Shown: positions 37,894 to 49,806, numbered from the stretch's first letter. The stretch is DNA of 64,000 nucleotides from Cladopsammia gracilis (GCA_022457155.1 JAJGOT010000421.1:359501-423500); one strand, 5' to 3'. Notes: a model not told the origin generated them from the sequence alone. Made by a program: numbers and translations.

Positions 37894-38439
37894 CCAACCA
37901 AATTGCAAAGAAACTGGAACGGTTGCATCTAAATACGAAGTATTCTCGCCAAATATTGTAAGGTAGTAGGTGCCGGCGCTCTCATTGCGTCAATGGTGGC
38001 GCAATTTCTGCGAAAAATAGCTCAAGATGTCTTTAATATGGCTTTGCATGCGTGGGGCCAACGCTCACGGTTTCTTTCGGTGACTATGGCTCCTGGCAAA
38101 ATATGTTGTTGTTGCTCATTTATATTAGATTCGGCATATGTGGAGGGGCCTTATTTGATTGCATTATACAATGGATTTACTTTTGCGCACAATTAACGTT
38201 AATGTCCCTTTTTTAGTAGTCATTGGAATACTGAATCACTGCTATTACGGTTTGATTTATGAAAGAGTTATTTCAATTTTAAATGGGTATTAAATGTTGA
38301 GGTGTCATGATTATGTAATAGTATGTTAGAAAGGTAAGATTTTGCCGATTAAGCTAACTAAAAAACTTTCGGCTTGATTATGCAAGAGTATGGATTTGGC
38401 TTTTGTTCTGTCGGTTTTGGAATATTGAATCATTGCTAT

Positions 38440-38900
38440 ATGAAGCACTCATCAGTCAAATATTTCAATAGTATTGCAGGAGAAAATCCAGATGATATTA
38501 AAGTTTTGAAAACAGCTCCAACTGGGAAAGCTGCTTTTCATATTAGAGGCAAAACATTTTACACACGACATTCAAGTTTTCCAGTTTCAACCATGTTTGA
38601 ATTTAGAAATAATGAGACAAAAAGATGCCAAAAAATTTGCAGAGCTACTTAATCGCATGAGAAAGGGAAAACATTCTTAACATGATATTGCCATTTTAAA
38701 TCGAAGAGTTCTTAATGTAAAATCAAAAGAAAAAAAATTATCCTATGAATATTTCCTATTTATGTCCTACAAATGCACCAGTAGATGATCACAACAATGC
38801 TATTTATAACATTCACTTACAACCACTCATTTCACAGTCAAAAACCGTTGATGAGCCTCCACTAGTTCTAACCACTTCTGCAGTCACCGGCAAATGAATT
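38440..38900 (+). pseudogene. Helitron PIF1-type helicase relic
   Basis: Frames contain GENPDDIKVLKTAPTGKAAF and HIRGKTF, a helicase motif pattern typical of Helitron PIF1 domains. A shifted frame follows with FAELLNRMRKGKHS and HDIAILNRRVL, and then a segment like LCPTNAPVDDHNN. Several stops and shifts make it dead. It lies about 290 bp inside the 3' end of the outer Helentron, where RepHel ends in related elements. Confidence 0.7.
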
Positions 38901-39149
38901 TTAAAGCCTTCATACCGTAGCCTTTACGTTCTTTATTTAGCAAGACTCCACTTTCTGTTCTACTGTAAAGTGAACTTCATCCCTGTTCATCCGTTGCTTC
39001 AATAACTAAATGTCTCGCGGAATAAAATGACATTATTGCCTTGTTCATAAAATCTTTGTCGCGTATGTACTCTTCGGAAAGATTGAACTTTCGATTTTAC
39101 CCCCCCCCCCCCCCCCCCAATCAAGATTCTTCTTTTTTGTTAACCTCAC

Positions 39150-39190
39150 GTTCTAACGCATTAACGAGATGGCTTTAAGAGCCCTTTGAT
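39150..39190 (+). repeat. 3' end hairpin of the outer Helentron
   Basis: CGCATTAACGAGAT pairs with the 5' terminus at 6058. The hairpin GGCTTTAAGAGCC and the terminus CCCTTTGAT follow. The same arrangement occurs inverted at 24327-24365. Confidence 0.75.
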
Positions 39191-39769
39191 TTAATACAAA
39201 TTATCACTTGGTCAGTGATAAAGATTTGGGGAGAGCTCAAAAACCGATCGAGATTTTAAGTATTTGACTATGTAAATCTTTGCATGGGTCCACACAAACT
39301 GGTATTGGTATATACTAAAACTGGAACACTTAATAAGTCTATGCAAGTGTATATTTCTAATGCCGAAACATCAATGACAAACAAACAATAACATTAACAG
39401 AAAACAGTGACAACTGCATCATTTTGATTTCTGTAATGAAGATAAACCTTCAATACTGAAAATGAATCAGGGTTTCAATTTAAATAAACTTTTACAAGTG
39501 TAGCCATTGTTTCAGAGGTTGAAAATAATAGCTACACTTGTAAATTACAAGTGTAAAAGTTTTTATTGAATTGACCCTAGATCTCAAAAACTCAACTTAA
39601 ATCCATCTGCCATCTTGTGCAGGATGCCTCTCTTACTAATAAGTGATTCTATATTTGCTCGATAATTGCCTCACCCTCATAATTATTTTTAGAAATGTCC
39701 TGATCGCCCCACCCTGGGGAAAACACCAGTGCAGAAATAACCACATTGACAATGAACCTATGGAGTATG
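39191..39769. other. Non-coding stretch
   Basis: AT-rich. A short inverted repeat ('aacttttacaagtgtag' and inverse) lies at about 39487-39560. No gene seen. Confidence 0.4.
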
Positions 39770-39773
39770 GTTA

Positions 39774-40504
39774 ACCTAATCACTTTTACATTCTGGTAAC
39801 TTTAGTAGTGCACAGTACCAGTTGCATTTGTGGCTTTCAATAAAATTGTTTATAGCACTGGCTGACAAATTACCTGTACAGAAAAGAAATTCCTCGTTTG
39901 ACATTAGTTCCTTTAAAGCAATTTCTGGGTCAAAAAGGAAGTAATCACACCCTTGAATGTCAACTACCATAACCTATTTGTTTGACCTTTCAAAGGAATA
40001 ATGGGCTAGGCATTCAGCTTTATTACAGACAGGGTTGCTAGTGTCCCCACAAATGTGCCCATTACTGTAAATGTGCTTGACAAAGGAACCTTCATGATCA
40101 ACATACTCTTCCACTGTAACATACTCATCAGAGTCAAGCTTTCCCAAAAAATCTTGTTATATCTTAATGTTTCACCAAACAACACAAGGTTACCACTACT
40201 TTGCAATTCTTGCCTTAGGCGTGCTAAAAAATTTCTTGCAAGGTAGTGCATTTGCACTACCTTCTTGGTGTGTTGTTCCACTGTTTGACCTGTTGCCTGG
40301 ATGTCAGATTGATTTTGGCAAATACTTTTTGATGACCCAAGTTGTATTTTCAAATCCCTTTGCGTTGCTCGTAGCCTTGTAAGCTTCACGGAAACCTCCT
40401 GTCCCAAAAGGTTCTTTTTGAATAGAGAAATCAACAGAATGTGGTATCCTGGACCATGACATTTGCTGTAAATCAAAGGAATAAATATCAACCCGGGATA
40501 TCAA
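39774..40504 (-). pseudogene. Alpha-type protein kinase domain, intronless and frameshifted
   Basis: Three frames in series give an atypical alpha-kinase (eEF2K/MHCK type). They show FGTGGFREAYKAT and VIKKYLP (nucleotide-binding lobe, about 40400-40310), KVVQMHYLARNF, a DEYVTVEEYVDHEGSFVKH-like segment (about 40125-40070), VMVVDIQGCDYFLFDPEIA (about 39970) and HKCNWYCALLKLPE, the zinc-binding tail. At least two frameshifts and a stop before VMVV break it. No introns are seen, so it is a retrocopy or a gene captured by a mobile element. It begins about 580 bp outside the Helentron 3' end. Confidence 0.78.
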
Positions 40505-40689
40505 CTAACGTTGTCGACTGCACGATTTCTTTGCCTAGTTTAAGCATTTCAACTACTTTCAACTAAAGTGTCGTTGTCATGAATCCATGCACCAGTCGTG
40601 TCCTTCTTCTTCCTCTTTCCCCATCCATTCTTTTCGCTTTCATTCTCGCCTTAAACTTTCTTCATTCATCGTGCCATCGTGCAAAGCAT

Positions 40690-41395
40690 CCTGGTATACT
40701 ATGATAGCTCTAGGCTCTTAGAAATTTTCATTTTACTTTCGCTTCCCTTTTAATTTCATTTGATTTTTTTTTTGGTAGTTGTTCTCGTTTCACTTTCAAT
40801 TCACTTTTATTTCATTTTATATAGAACTGTTTTTAGTTTTGATTTTTTTTTTTTTTTTTTTGTATTTTACTGATATTTATTGGTTTTCAATTTTATTACA
40901 CACTTAAAACATCTAAACATTAAGTTAAACATTAAAACATTTAAACATTACATTAAACATTAAACATTAAATTAAAAAAAAAAAAAATTAAAAGTTAATT
41001 AATTCACTCACACACATACATATACACACACACCCCTTCATAATAATAATAATCTATTGTAATATTTTAGGTATAAGTACAGCTGCGGCACAAGATTGTA
41101 CATTTATTGTGTTATGTATTTGCCCCACTTTTTGTTATGAGCTGAAATTTTATTATTAGATTTGGCAATTATTGTTTCAAGTTGATAGATCATTTTGATT
41201 TTACTTTGTTTTTGCTTTCATTTTCATTTTACTTTGTTTTGGTTTTAATTTTTTTTTTTACTTTGATCTTCAATGCCTTTTACTTTTGATTTAAATACCA
41301 TTTTGCTTTTAATCTTGTTTTTTTATTAATTTTTGTTCGATTTTTCAAGTTTTTTTCTGTAAATTTGAGGCAAATTTCGAATGATAGCCATATAA
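40690..41395 (-). repeat. Inverted copy of the AAAATG-rich repeat (3540-4130)
   Basis: Both flanks of the left copy are present in inverse order. Here the middle has been replaced or expanded by poly-T, 'aaacattaa' repeats and a (AC)n/(AATA)n tract (about 40850-41210). Confidence 0.8.
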
Positions 41396-41449
41396 CCTAA
41401 TAAGCGTCCGAAACGATTCGCGTCAAACTGATCGGTAAAGGTCACAGGC

Positions 41450-43850
41450 ATCGAGACGTTTCACAAACAAAGGTCACCTTGAAAGAAGTGGTCGAAGTTG
41501 CGAAATGCTTTGAAGCCACTACCTACGCCAACCAATTGATGAAGACCACTAGAGGCAATCAAGAACATGTGAACTACACAAGCAAGCCGAAAACTGGAAA
41601 GGAAGTTGTACACCGGCCATCGACACCTTGTTATTGGTTTAATGGTAGCCATCAACAACCTCGCCAACAGCATTGCCCCGCATACGGCAAGAGATACCAT
41701 AAATGTGGAATCATGGGCCATTTCTCTCGTGCTTGCAAAAGCAGAGCAAATCATCTGAAACGGCCGCATCAACAGTCTAACTTCGTCGAAAGCGAACCGA
41801 GCGAAGAGACTTTTGCGATGGATGACGAGAAGACAACGTGGTCCGACAAGAAACCTGGAAGAAAATTCTTCGCTCACCTTCACTTGGTACACGGTGGCAA
41901 AACAAAAGTTGTACGAGCGCAAATTGATTCCGCATCTACATGCAATACCATGCCTCAAAGTTTGTTACGGAAGCTGTTTCCCGGCGCCAAGATTTCGAAG
42001 ACGAAGGCCACAATGCACAGCACGTATGGAGATCAGACTTTGCGCCCAGTGGATCAGGTGACTCTGTGCTGCGAAAGGAAAGGGAAACTACACATCTTGG
42101 AGTTCCTAGTAGTTGACGTCCCACAAGGAAAGCTACCACTTCTCAGTGGTCGAAATGCACAGGCTCTACACTATTTAAGGATCTACGCAGTCGAAATTCA
42201 CGTGGTTGACGGAGAGGGCGCCGACAGTAAGACAGCAATACCCCGTTTACCTCTCCAGCTGGGAGCGATTACAAAGGAAGATGTCCTAGAACACTACAGC
42301 AGCGTGTTCAAACCAGGCCTACTAGGAAAGCCCCTTGGCAGCCCCTTACATATCGAAATGGACCCTGATGTCACCCCCGTCCATTTGTCCATTGTCCATT
42401 TGAATTGCTGATGACATCTGCATATTTGGGCGTGGTAACACCAAAGAAGAAGCGGACATTGACCATGACCGAAATTTCATCGCTCTGTTAGACAAATGCA
42501 GGGACCATGATCTATGTCTTTCCGTGAAGAAGCTCCAATTCAAGGCCAGCTCGGTCACCTTCATGGGACACAAACTCACTGACAAGAGTGTGGAGCCTGA
42601 TCCGTCTAAAGTGGCGGCCATTAAAGAAATGCCAAGACCAACAGACAAAGCTGCTGTTCAGGCATGTGCCAGTACCTCAGCAAATTCTGCCCTAACCTGT
42701 CTGAAACTGCCCTCCCCCTCAGGGGTTTAACCAAGCAAGACGCAGTGTTTTTATGATCTAATACGCATGAGAACTCGTTCAACGCAGCAAAGGAGCTCAT
42801 CGCCTCAGCAACGGTCTTGCGATACTACGATCCGTCTTCTCCTGTAACGCTCCAAGTTGACGCATCAGAGAACCCCATTGGAGTACTCTTGCAGGACAAC
42901 CAACCAGTGTGCTTTACTTCGCACACTCTTGACGCCACGGAAAGAAACTATGCCCAAATCGAGAAAGAATGTCTCGCAATAGTCACCTGCATGAACAAGT
43001 GGCATCAATATCTCTACGGTAAGAGTAACATTACAGTTCACACGGATCATCAACCTTTGGAGGCGATTTTCAAGAAGCCCCTGAGCCGGGCCCCACGCAG
43101 GTTACAAAGGATGATGTTGAAGCGCCAACGGTACCAATTCACAGTCAGCTATAAGAAAGGAAAAGAACTATACGTAGCAGACACCCTGTCGCACGCTGCT
43201 GTAAACGACCCCACTTCAATCGACACTCAGCAAGCCGATGTGTGTCGCCTTGAGGTACCAGAGGTGGATGTCAAACCAGCTCAGATTAGAGCTGACACGC
43301 TACAACGCATTAGAAGCGAGACTAGCAAGGACCCCGCCCTGGCATCTTTGTACGAAACGGTAATGAATGGTTGGCCTGATGAAAGGAAAGAAGTTCCTGA
43401 GCCACTTAAGTTGTATTGGAGCTACAGAGACGAAATTTCAGCATACGACGGTGTCCTGTTCAAATCACACCAAGTAATCGTGCCTACTTCGTTGAGATCC
43501 GAGATGCTAAAAAAGATCCGCAAGGCACACCAGGGCCCTGATAGCAGTATACCACGGGCCCGCGAATCTCTCTTCTGGCCTGGGATGCAAGCTGCAATTC
43601 GAGAAACGTGCTTAGCCTGTGGAACTTGTGCTCAGTATCTGGCTGAACGGCCAGTCGAACCCATGCTCTCGCATGATGCACCATCACGGCCCTGGTCGAA
43701 GATAAGTGTGGACCTGTTCCAGATCGACGGAATTCACTATCTTGTGATGGTAGACCATTACAGCGATTATTTCGAACTGGACTCTCTAAGGAGTCCCACA
43801 GCCAGCGCCGTCGCTGATTTCCCTTTCGTAAACGGTCGATGCCATCATTA
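41450..43850 (+). pseudogene. Truncated Ty3/gypsy-like retrotransposon (gag-pol)
   Basis: Frame 41479-42411 carries a Gag zinc knuckle (CGIMGHFSRAC) and an aspartic protease region whose active site reads AQIDSAST. An internal deletion follows, removing most of the reverse transcriptase. 42415-42725 keeps the end of RT (FMGHKL, PDPSKVAAI). Frame 42817-43851 carries RNase H (LQVDASENPIG, HTDHQPLEAI) and the start of integrase (H2C2-type finger, FWPGMQ, then DLFQIDG). The element stops inside the integrase core. No LTRs were found. It is dead and truncated at both ends. Confidence 0.85.
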
Positions 43851-43934
43851 GCAAACGGTCGATGCCATTTTTAACGGTCGATGTCATCATTAGCATTCAT
43901 TAGTAACCAAGCCTTTTGTAATGGTCGACGCTTT

Positions 43935-44095
43935 TACTTGGGCGTAGCGACCAAGTATAAAAATGCAGTTTGGTCGTCCACAAATGTGCAGTATTGCGCA
44001 ACTCTGGGGACGGCGGGATTGTTCAAACCTTCACCGCGGTCACACGTCCGAGGCGTTTTTCGTTTTATTTGGTGGGATTCATTTAGTATTAAGTG
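43935..44095 (+). repeat. Inverted copy of 45515-45655
   Basis: The sequence around 'gggacggcgggattgttcaaaccttcaccg' is repeated in inverse orientation near 45550-45590, so the two copies bracket the LINE relic at 44945. Confidence 0.8.
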
Positions 44096-44944
44096 GAAAC
44101 GTGGGCAAGGATGTATAAAATAATTAGTTTATGTAACTATCTTTTCATCTTTCTGGCTCAAAATAATGAGCTTCTTTTCGATCGTTGAAAACTGATCATT
44201 TAAACGCTTCGTGCCTAAGCAAAATTGTGTTGGCAAATGGCGCCGACAGTTCTGCCAGCGGTTCATAGTTTTCAAACGCCTAGAACGTTTTTTGGTAAAC
44301 TTTCAAAACGTTTAGTGAGTTGACAGTGTATTGTTAATATATGAAATTTTTAATAAACAGTGAAAATGACAACCTTAACTTTGAAGTACTTTGGTTAACT
44401 TTTGCAAATTTCTCTCATTTGACCGCAGTGTTGTACATACCTCTTGTTTGTTGATGCGAGGCGAACGTCACAAAGTGCGAGTTGTGTTTTCTCCGTTGCA
44501 TCTAACAGTTTCATATTCAATATGCGTAAGGAAATTACTCAAGAAGACACTGCGAAAGTATTTGACACTCGCGGTTAATTCTACGATACCTTCATGACGG
44601 AAACCCGCTAGAACATGTTTAAACGAACATGAAGAAGGTAATTTAGACGAATACATACATAGCGCTTATTTAATAAAAAGCGAACAGTGGACAGCGAGGG
44701 AAGAAATATAAGCGTGGTAGGAGTCCCAATTAATTTCACTTCTTTCGGTTGTTTGCCTTTCATTAATTTTTATTTCGTGAAGTTGAAGGAACAGAACAGC
44801 CAACTGAAACTTTGGGTGTAAAAATTCACCGCCGAGAGATGTAAACAATGCACGCGGCTGATTTACATTTACATTTACCAAAATGAGAGCAGTCCCCCTC
44901 TTCGAGGCTTATGTGCTCTGGTCGCGGTCAAGTTCTTAAAGTTC
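44096..44944. other. Non-coding stretch
   Basis: AT-rich with no recognisable gene or element end. Confidence 0.4.
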
Positions 44945-45480
44945 TTAATGCGTCAGCTGACAAACCCCACTCTTAAAAGAGTTAATATTAGGAGCCGTAG
45001 CCAACATGGCAGGCAAATTGTTCCATTGTTTTATAGTTCTAGATAGGAAGCTGAACTGAAGGTACGTTTTCTTCTCGTTAGGCATTCTATAGGATTTAGT
45101 GTGAGTATTTCTGGAGTATCTCGTAAATGGTGTAAGTTCTTTAGAGAAGTCTACTTCAACTAAGCTATTTACAATTTTGTAAAACATAGTTAATCTATTA
45201 TCTGCTCTACACTGAACCAGACTGCGCCACCCAAGCTCATTCAGCATGGCGGTGACACTTGCTTCGCGGCTGTAGTTGTTGCAAACAAAGCGGGCTGCTC
45301 TCCTCTGCACCATCTCGATCTTATTTTGGTTCTCTTGAGTAAAAGGATCCCATACGGTGGATGCGTACTCGATTTGTGGTCGAACAAGGGTCTTATATGC
45401 GTTGGCTTCAATGTGTTTCTGATGGATTTGTAGTCGTCTAAGAAAGCCTATAGATGAATAGTGACACCAAGGTATTTAAC
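44945..45480 (-). pseudogene. C-terminal fragment of a LINE ORF2
   Basis: Minus frames contain a KYLGVTI segment, a YKTLVRPQIEYASTVWDP-like stretch and IEMVQRRAARFVCN, then FLSRTIKQWNNLP, the hallmark end of jockey/CR1-type reverse-transcriptase ORFs. The upstream RT is missing. Confidence 0.75.
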
Positions 45481-45784
45481 TGTATCTTTTCCTTTAAGGA
45501 TCTGGTTATGAGAATCCCACCAAATAAAACGAAAAACGTCTCGGACGTGTGACCGTGGTGAAGGTTTGAACAATCCCGCCGTCCCCAGGGTTGCGCAATA
45601 CTGCACATTTGTGGACGACCAAACTGCATTTTTATACTTGGTCGCTACGCTCAAGTAATAATATATATGCTAATCTAATTAATAAATACATAGATATAAA
45701 TAAGTTAAGATAAAAGCAGTAAACAAGCAGCGATAGAATAAGATCATTAAAAATCATAAATAAGAGAACAAATAGCTAACATAG

Positions 45785-45922
45785 CCCAATTTCGATATAT
45801 TAAAATTCAACTTCAAACAAGGCATCACTCAGGGGAGTAAACCATATAAATTCCTATCATTCCCCTAAGCCTCGTAGTGACGTCTTTTGTTTCAAGTTGA
45901 ATTTTAATATATCGAAATTGGG
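45785..45922. mobile_element. Palindromic MITE (138 bp)
   Basis: Starts CCCAATTTCGATATATTAAA and ends with its inverse. The terminal repeats are about 34 bp with one mismatch. Non-coding. Confidence 0.75.
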
Positions 45923-45940
45923 CGATTACATGCATTTAGG

Positions 45941-46082
45941 CCATTTTCGATATATTAAAATTCATACTTGGCTCCAAGGCTTGGGGGAATAAAACAAAAG
46001 AAATCACATTGAGGTTCAGCGTTGAATTACTCATTTCTTTTGTTTTATTCCCCCAAGCCTCGGAGCCAAGTATGAATTTTAT

Positions 46083-46172
<90 letters not shown>

Positions 46173-46185
46173 TTGGGGCATAACA
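45941..46185. mobile_element. Related palindromic MITE split by an (AT)n expansion
   Basis: Shares the TTTCGATATATTAAAATTCA end with the neighbour. The arms (about 60 bp, 'acttggctccaaggcttggg' and inverse) are nearly perfect. The right end has expanded into a dinucleotide run at 46083-46168. Confidence 0.7.
46083..46168. repeat. (AT)n microsatellite
   Basis: About 40 AT dinucleotides, starting with a short 'atacatac' lead-in. It lies in the terminal repeat of the MITE. The I/Y-repeat open frames on both strands are not genes. Confidence 0.95.
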
Positions 46186-46617
46186 ATAGTTTTAAAAGAG
46201 GGAAGACTATCAGGAAATGGGTTTACACAGAGACTGTGCCAATGTCTGATAGTACGAGGATAAAAAGAAAATTTCTAGGTGTTGTAGTTGCACTGCATGT
46301 GTCGATAAGGGAACGGGTTTGGAAGCCTAGAAACTATACGTGAGGTAAGAACATCATTAGGGAAGGTGATTCCTACTTGGCCTAGCGTTTTCCTGAGCAT
46401 TGAAAAATTCTTAGAAAAATTCATAGAAAAATTCATAGTCGGTATTAATTTTTCCCACTAAACCTTTTTTTTAATTATCCATCTTTCTTCACCCGCCCCT
46501 TGCTGTAGCTTCTTCTTGTACAACCCACCGTCATCTTGAATTAACTCGTTTCCTTCTGGAGACCACCTGAACCGTCCCTTCACCTAGGCATTTTGGTGTA
46601 CCAATCCCCATCCCCTG
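46186..46617. other. Non-coding stretch
   Basis: No gene recognised. Confidence 0.4.
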
Positions 46618-47215
46618 CGTCCAACTCTCCACCCTCTTCTCTCTCCACCCTCCTCTCTCTCCACCCTCCTCTCTCTCCACCCTTCTCCCTCTCCACCCTC
46701 TTCTCTCTCCACCCTCCTCTCTCTCACCCTCCTCTCTCTCCACCCTCTTCTCTCTCCACCCTCTTCTCTCTCCACCCTCCTCTCTCTCCACCCTCTTCTC
46801 TCTCCACCCTCTTCTCTCTCCACCCTCTTCTCTCTCCACCCTCCTCTCTCTCCACCCTCTTCTCTCTCCACCCTCTTCTCTCTCCACCCTCTTCTCTCTC
46901 CACCCTCTCCTCTCTCCACCCTCCTCTCTCTCCACCCTCCTCTCTCTCCACCCTCTTCTCTCTCCACCCTCCTCTCTCTCCACCCTCTTCTCTCTCCACC
47001 CTCTTCTCTCTCCACCCTCCTCTCTCTCCACCCTCTTCTCTCTCCACCCTCTTCTCTCTCCACCCTCCTCTCTCTCCACCCTCCTCTCTCTCCACCCTCC
47101 TCTCTCTCCACCCTCCTCTCTCTCCACCCTCCTCTCTCTCCACCCTCCTTCTCTCCACCCTCCTCTCTCTCCACCCTCTTCTCTCTCCACCCTCTTCTCT
47201 CTCCACCCTCCTATC
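46618..47215. repeat. 16-bp minisatellite (ctctctccaccctctt)
   Basis: About 37 copies with c/t variation in the last bases. Since 16 is one more than a multiple of 3, every frame reads the same 16-residue peptide repeat, which explains the long open frames on both strands. None has gene-like features. Confidence 0.95.
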
Positions 47216-47399
47216 TCTGCCTACTAGCCAGAAAACTGGCTAGTAGGCAGGCAAACTGTTGACTACATTTTACTATAATTTATTATTTGTACATATTTTT
47301 AGTGTAGTTGTACAGTATTTACTTCTGTTTCTATACGGTTTTCATGTAAAGAAGTTATGTAACTTATGAAATTACCGTATGCAAGTAAAAGTGAATCAA

Positions 47400-47535
47400 T
47401 CAATCAATCTCTCCACCCTCCTCTCTCTCCACCGTCCTCTCTCTCTCCACCCTTCTCTCTCTCTCTCTCCACCCTCTTCTCTCTCCACCCTTCTCTCTCC
47501 ACCCTTCTCCCTCTCCACCCTCCTCTCCCTCCACA
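47400..47535. repeat. Second block of the ctctctccaccct minisatellite
   Basis: A shorter, less regular array of the same unit, about 180 bp after the main block. Confidence 0.85.
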
Positions 47536-48162
47536 AGTCTGAAGAAGCTCATCTGTTCGGTGACGTTTCAGCAAACACAAACACCTATACTCTGGCACAC
47601 AGCATTTATGTAAGAAAAAGAAAGGAAAATTAGGCATGCCTAATATATTGTTTAATTCTTATTCTGGTCTCCTAAAAATAACAGAATATCTTGTACAATG
47701 TATATTTCTTAGGTAGCTGCTGGTTATCACGCTGACGATTTCGGTAAAAGCCTACAATAATTTCATTTTTCGGTATGACAGGTTTGACTTCCTTAAAATT
47801 TTGAAACGATTTTTTCAGAACTTTAAAATTCTGGACAAATTATTTTTTAGATGATGGCGCAAATAAAAATCACAAACGTGCAGGCGTAGTAACGTGAAAC
47901 TATGAAAATGGTGTCTTTCGTTTGCTTCGGCTGTGAATTAACATAGTCCAAGACGAAGACTTGAGGTTGATAATCAGAGGTAACCTAAAATTGGAAAAAG
48001 CTTTCTTTGCTGCCAGCAGGTGATACAAAGGGAAAAAAGGTGAACTTCACACTATCTTGCTAATGGAGAAACACTATACAAAATATTAACTTGGAACAAT
48101 AAAAAGTTCGCAAAATGCCACATGTAAACGAAATAAAACTTCAAAGTCCTTGACACTTGACA
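47536..48162. other. Region downstream of NXF1, no gene seen
   Basis: Contains the 3' flank and probably the 3' UTR of NXF1 on the minus strand. No AATAAA was found close to the stop on that strand. Confidence 0.4.
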
Positions 48163-48207
48163 CTAGCTTGATTTTACAAACGCTTCAGGTGGAATACTGC
48201 CGTTGCT
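48163..48207 (-). CDS. NXF1: NXF1 last coding exon
   Basis: Encodes [14 protein letters not shown] and stop TAG (48163-48165). Acceptor ttctcttccag. Confidence 0.88.
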   Translation of the reverse strand, partial: SNGSIPPEAFVKSS

Positions 48208-49806
48208 CTGGAAGAGAACACAAGAAAGAGACCATCATGTAACTTTGATCATACATGTATTTAAATATTAACTGTAAACATTACATTGTTGCTATCGATA
48301 AGATTTGAGTGAAACAGAGGCAGTAGTGTGTAAACGGTTTGAAAGGAACTGTTGTTGTTGTTGTTAAAAATGGCTTATGTTTCGACAACCTGAGCGGAAA
48401 TGACGGAGCAATGAGAGTCCTTACCTTTAATGAAGTAAAAACAAGTGCTGCTTTCTCGTAATCCCAATTATTTTCAGAAAGGCACCTGGACATGCAGATA
48501 AAAAAAGAATGTTGACATGTTTAATCAAAGGCTCTTATGAGCCAACTCGTGAATATTTATATGGAACATGGAATGTGGAACGCTCTTTTTATACTGAGTG
48601 GATGGTGGACCGGGAGTCATTTGTAAAAGTTCAAATGAAACAAATTTTGTTTCGAAAACAATGAAAACGTCTTAACGTAACATAATATGCATTGTGTGAA
48701 ACGAGACAACTGGATAACGTTATGCATTTAATTTGTTGTCACCTTTGATTCGGGATAGAGACAGAATCCACACGCTTATAATTTCTCGCGAGCCGAGCGT
48801 AGCGAGGTTTAAATTTGTCGCGCGTGGATCGCTTTAGGGCGGTGGAATCTCGGGTTGTCTTTAATGGAGCCGAAACCAATTGTGGAATTACATGCATTTT
48901 GGGCATCCTACTGATGAACAGTTACGAGATTCAGATATATTTAGTAGCCACATTTATTTGCGGTCTGTCCCCTTTGAATTTGAATATATCGGGTTGGTGT
49001 CCTGCAGTTGCCCAGCCACAAAAAACCACGACAAAGCTCCAATTGACGTCATCCAGTGTGACGAGCGACTGGGAACGAAAATGTCTCAACTGAAATTTAA
49101 GGGCCATTGTGGCCAAACAACCCAACCTCTCCAGTTAAACCAGAAATCCCATCTCACCCTCATCGGTCACTTAACGTTTGCGGTGCACCTTCCCCCGAGC
49201 TTCGCGAGGTTCTGCGAGACACGTATTTCTAGTTATATTTGTAATACGCTTATTTGTAAACTGTAAATGGAATTAAAATGGTAAACGTTATCTTGCTATT
49301 TTAATTCAATTTGCAGTTTACAAATAAGCGTATTCAGTTTACAGAAGAGCGTATGGGTTCCCTATGATCGGTCTAAGCTTTTAGTTGTTTCACAGAGCGG
49401 TCAAAAAATTACCCTGGGGAACAAAGGTTGTCCAGCGGCACGCTTTCATGAGAAGTCGGGACCGGCTTTTCTCGGGGCAAAAAAAAAGACATTAGAGGCA
49501 AGTAATATGAAAGATGAGAGCGCGAGAAAAGCCTGTGACACCCAGGGTATTCAACAATTGAGGGGTAAACAAATTTTAAACATTACATCACTCAGTTCCC
49601 AATGTGTATTTGTGTTTCGGTAAGACATGTTTTCTATTCATCAAAACAAAATTTGGTTTTCGAACTTTTCCAAATCGCCGCGAAACTTTACACATTTAAC
49701 AACAGCATTTGCCGTTCTATAGCGTTTTTCTTAAGTCTTAATCCTGGTTAGTTCAATTGATAGAGCACCGGTCTGCAGAGCGGGAGGTCTCGGGTTCGAA
49801 TCCCGG

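Larger units (their letters stand above)
6057..39190 (+). mobile_element. Outer Helentron (Helitron2-like), interrupted by the Polinton
   Basis: The 5' end is TATCTCGTTAATGCG followed by a hairpin (to about 6091). Near the 3' end its inverse, CGCATTAACGAGAT (39158-39171), is followed by the hairpin GGCTTTAAGAGCC and the terminus CCCTTTGAT (39190). This asymmetric terminal inverted repeat plus 3' hairpin, with insertion between T and T and no target duplication, is the known Helitron2/Helentron pattern. A decayed PIF1-type helicase lies at 38440-38900, just inside the 3' end. Subtracting the Polinton at 7422-32870 leaves about 7.7 kb. Its first kb matches the 5' end of the minus-strand copy at 24327-32247. 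It is also loaded with later MITEs. Confidence 0.7.

Noticed and set aside
45936..46263. I/Y-repeat open frames on both strands
   Set aside because: Products of the (AT)n run.
46531..47243. Several open frames of 160-219 codons over the minisatellite
   Set aside because: They are translations of a 16-bp tandem repeat, with the same peptide in all frames.
48815..49266. Overlapping 92- and 128-codon frames as a gene in the NXF1 intron
   Set aside because: No recognisable domain, no splice or promoter support, and a hairpin element at the 3' side.
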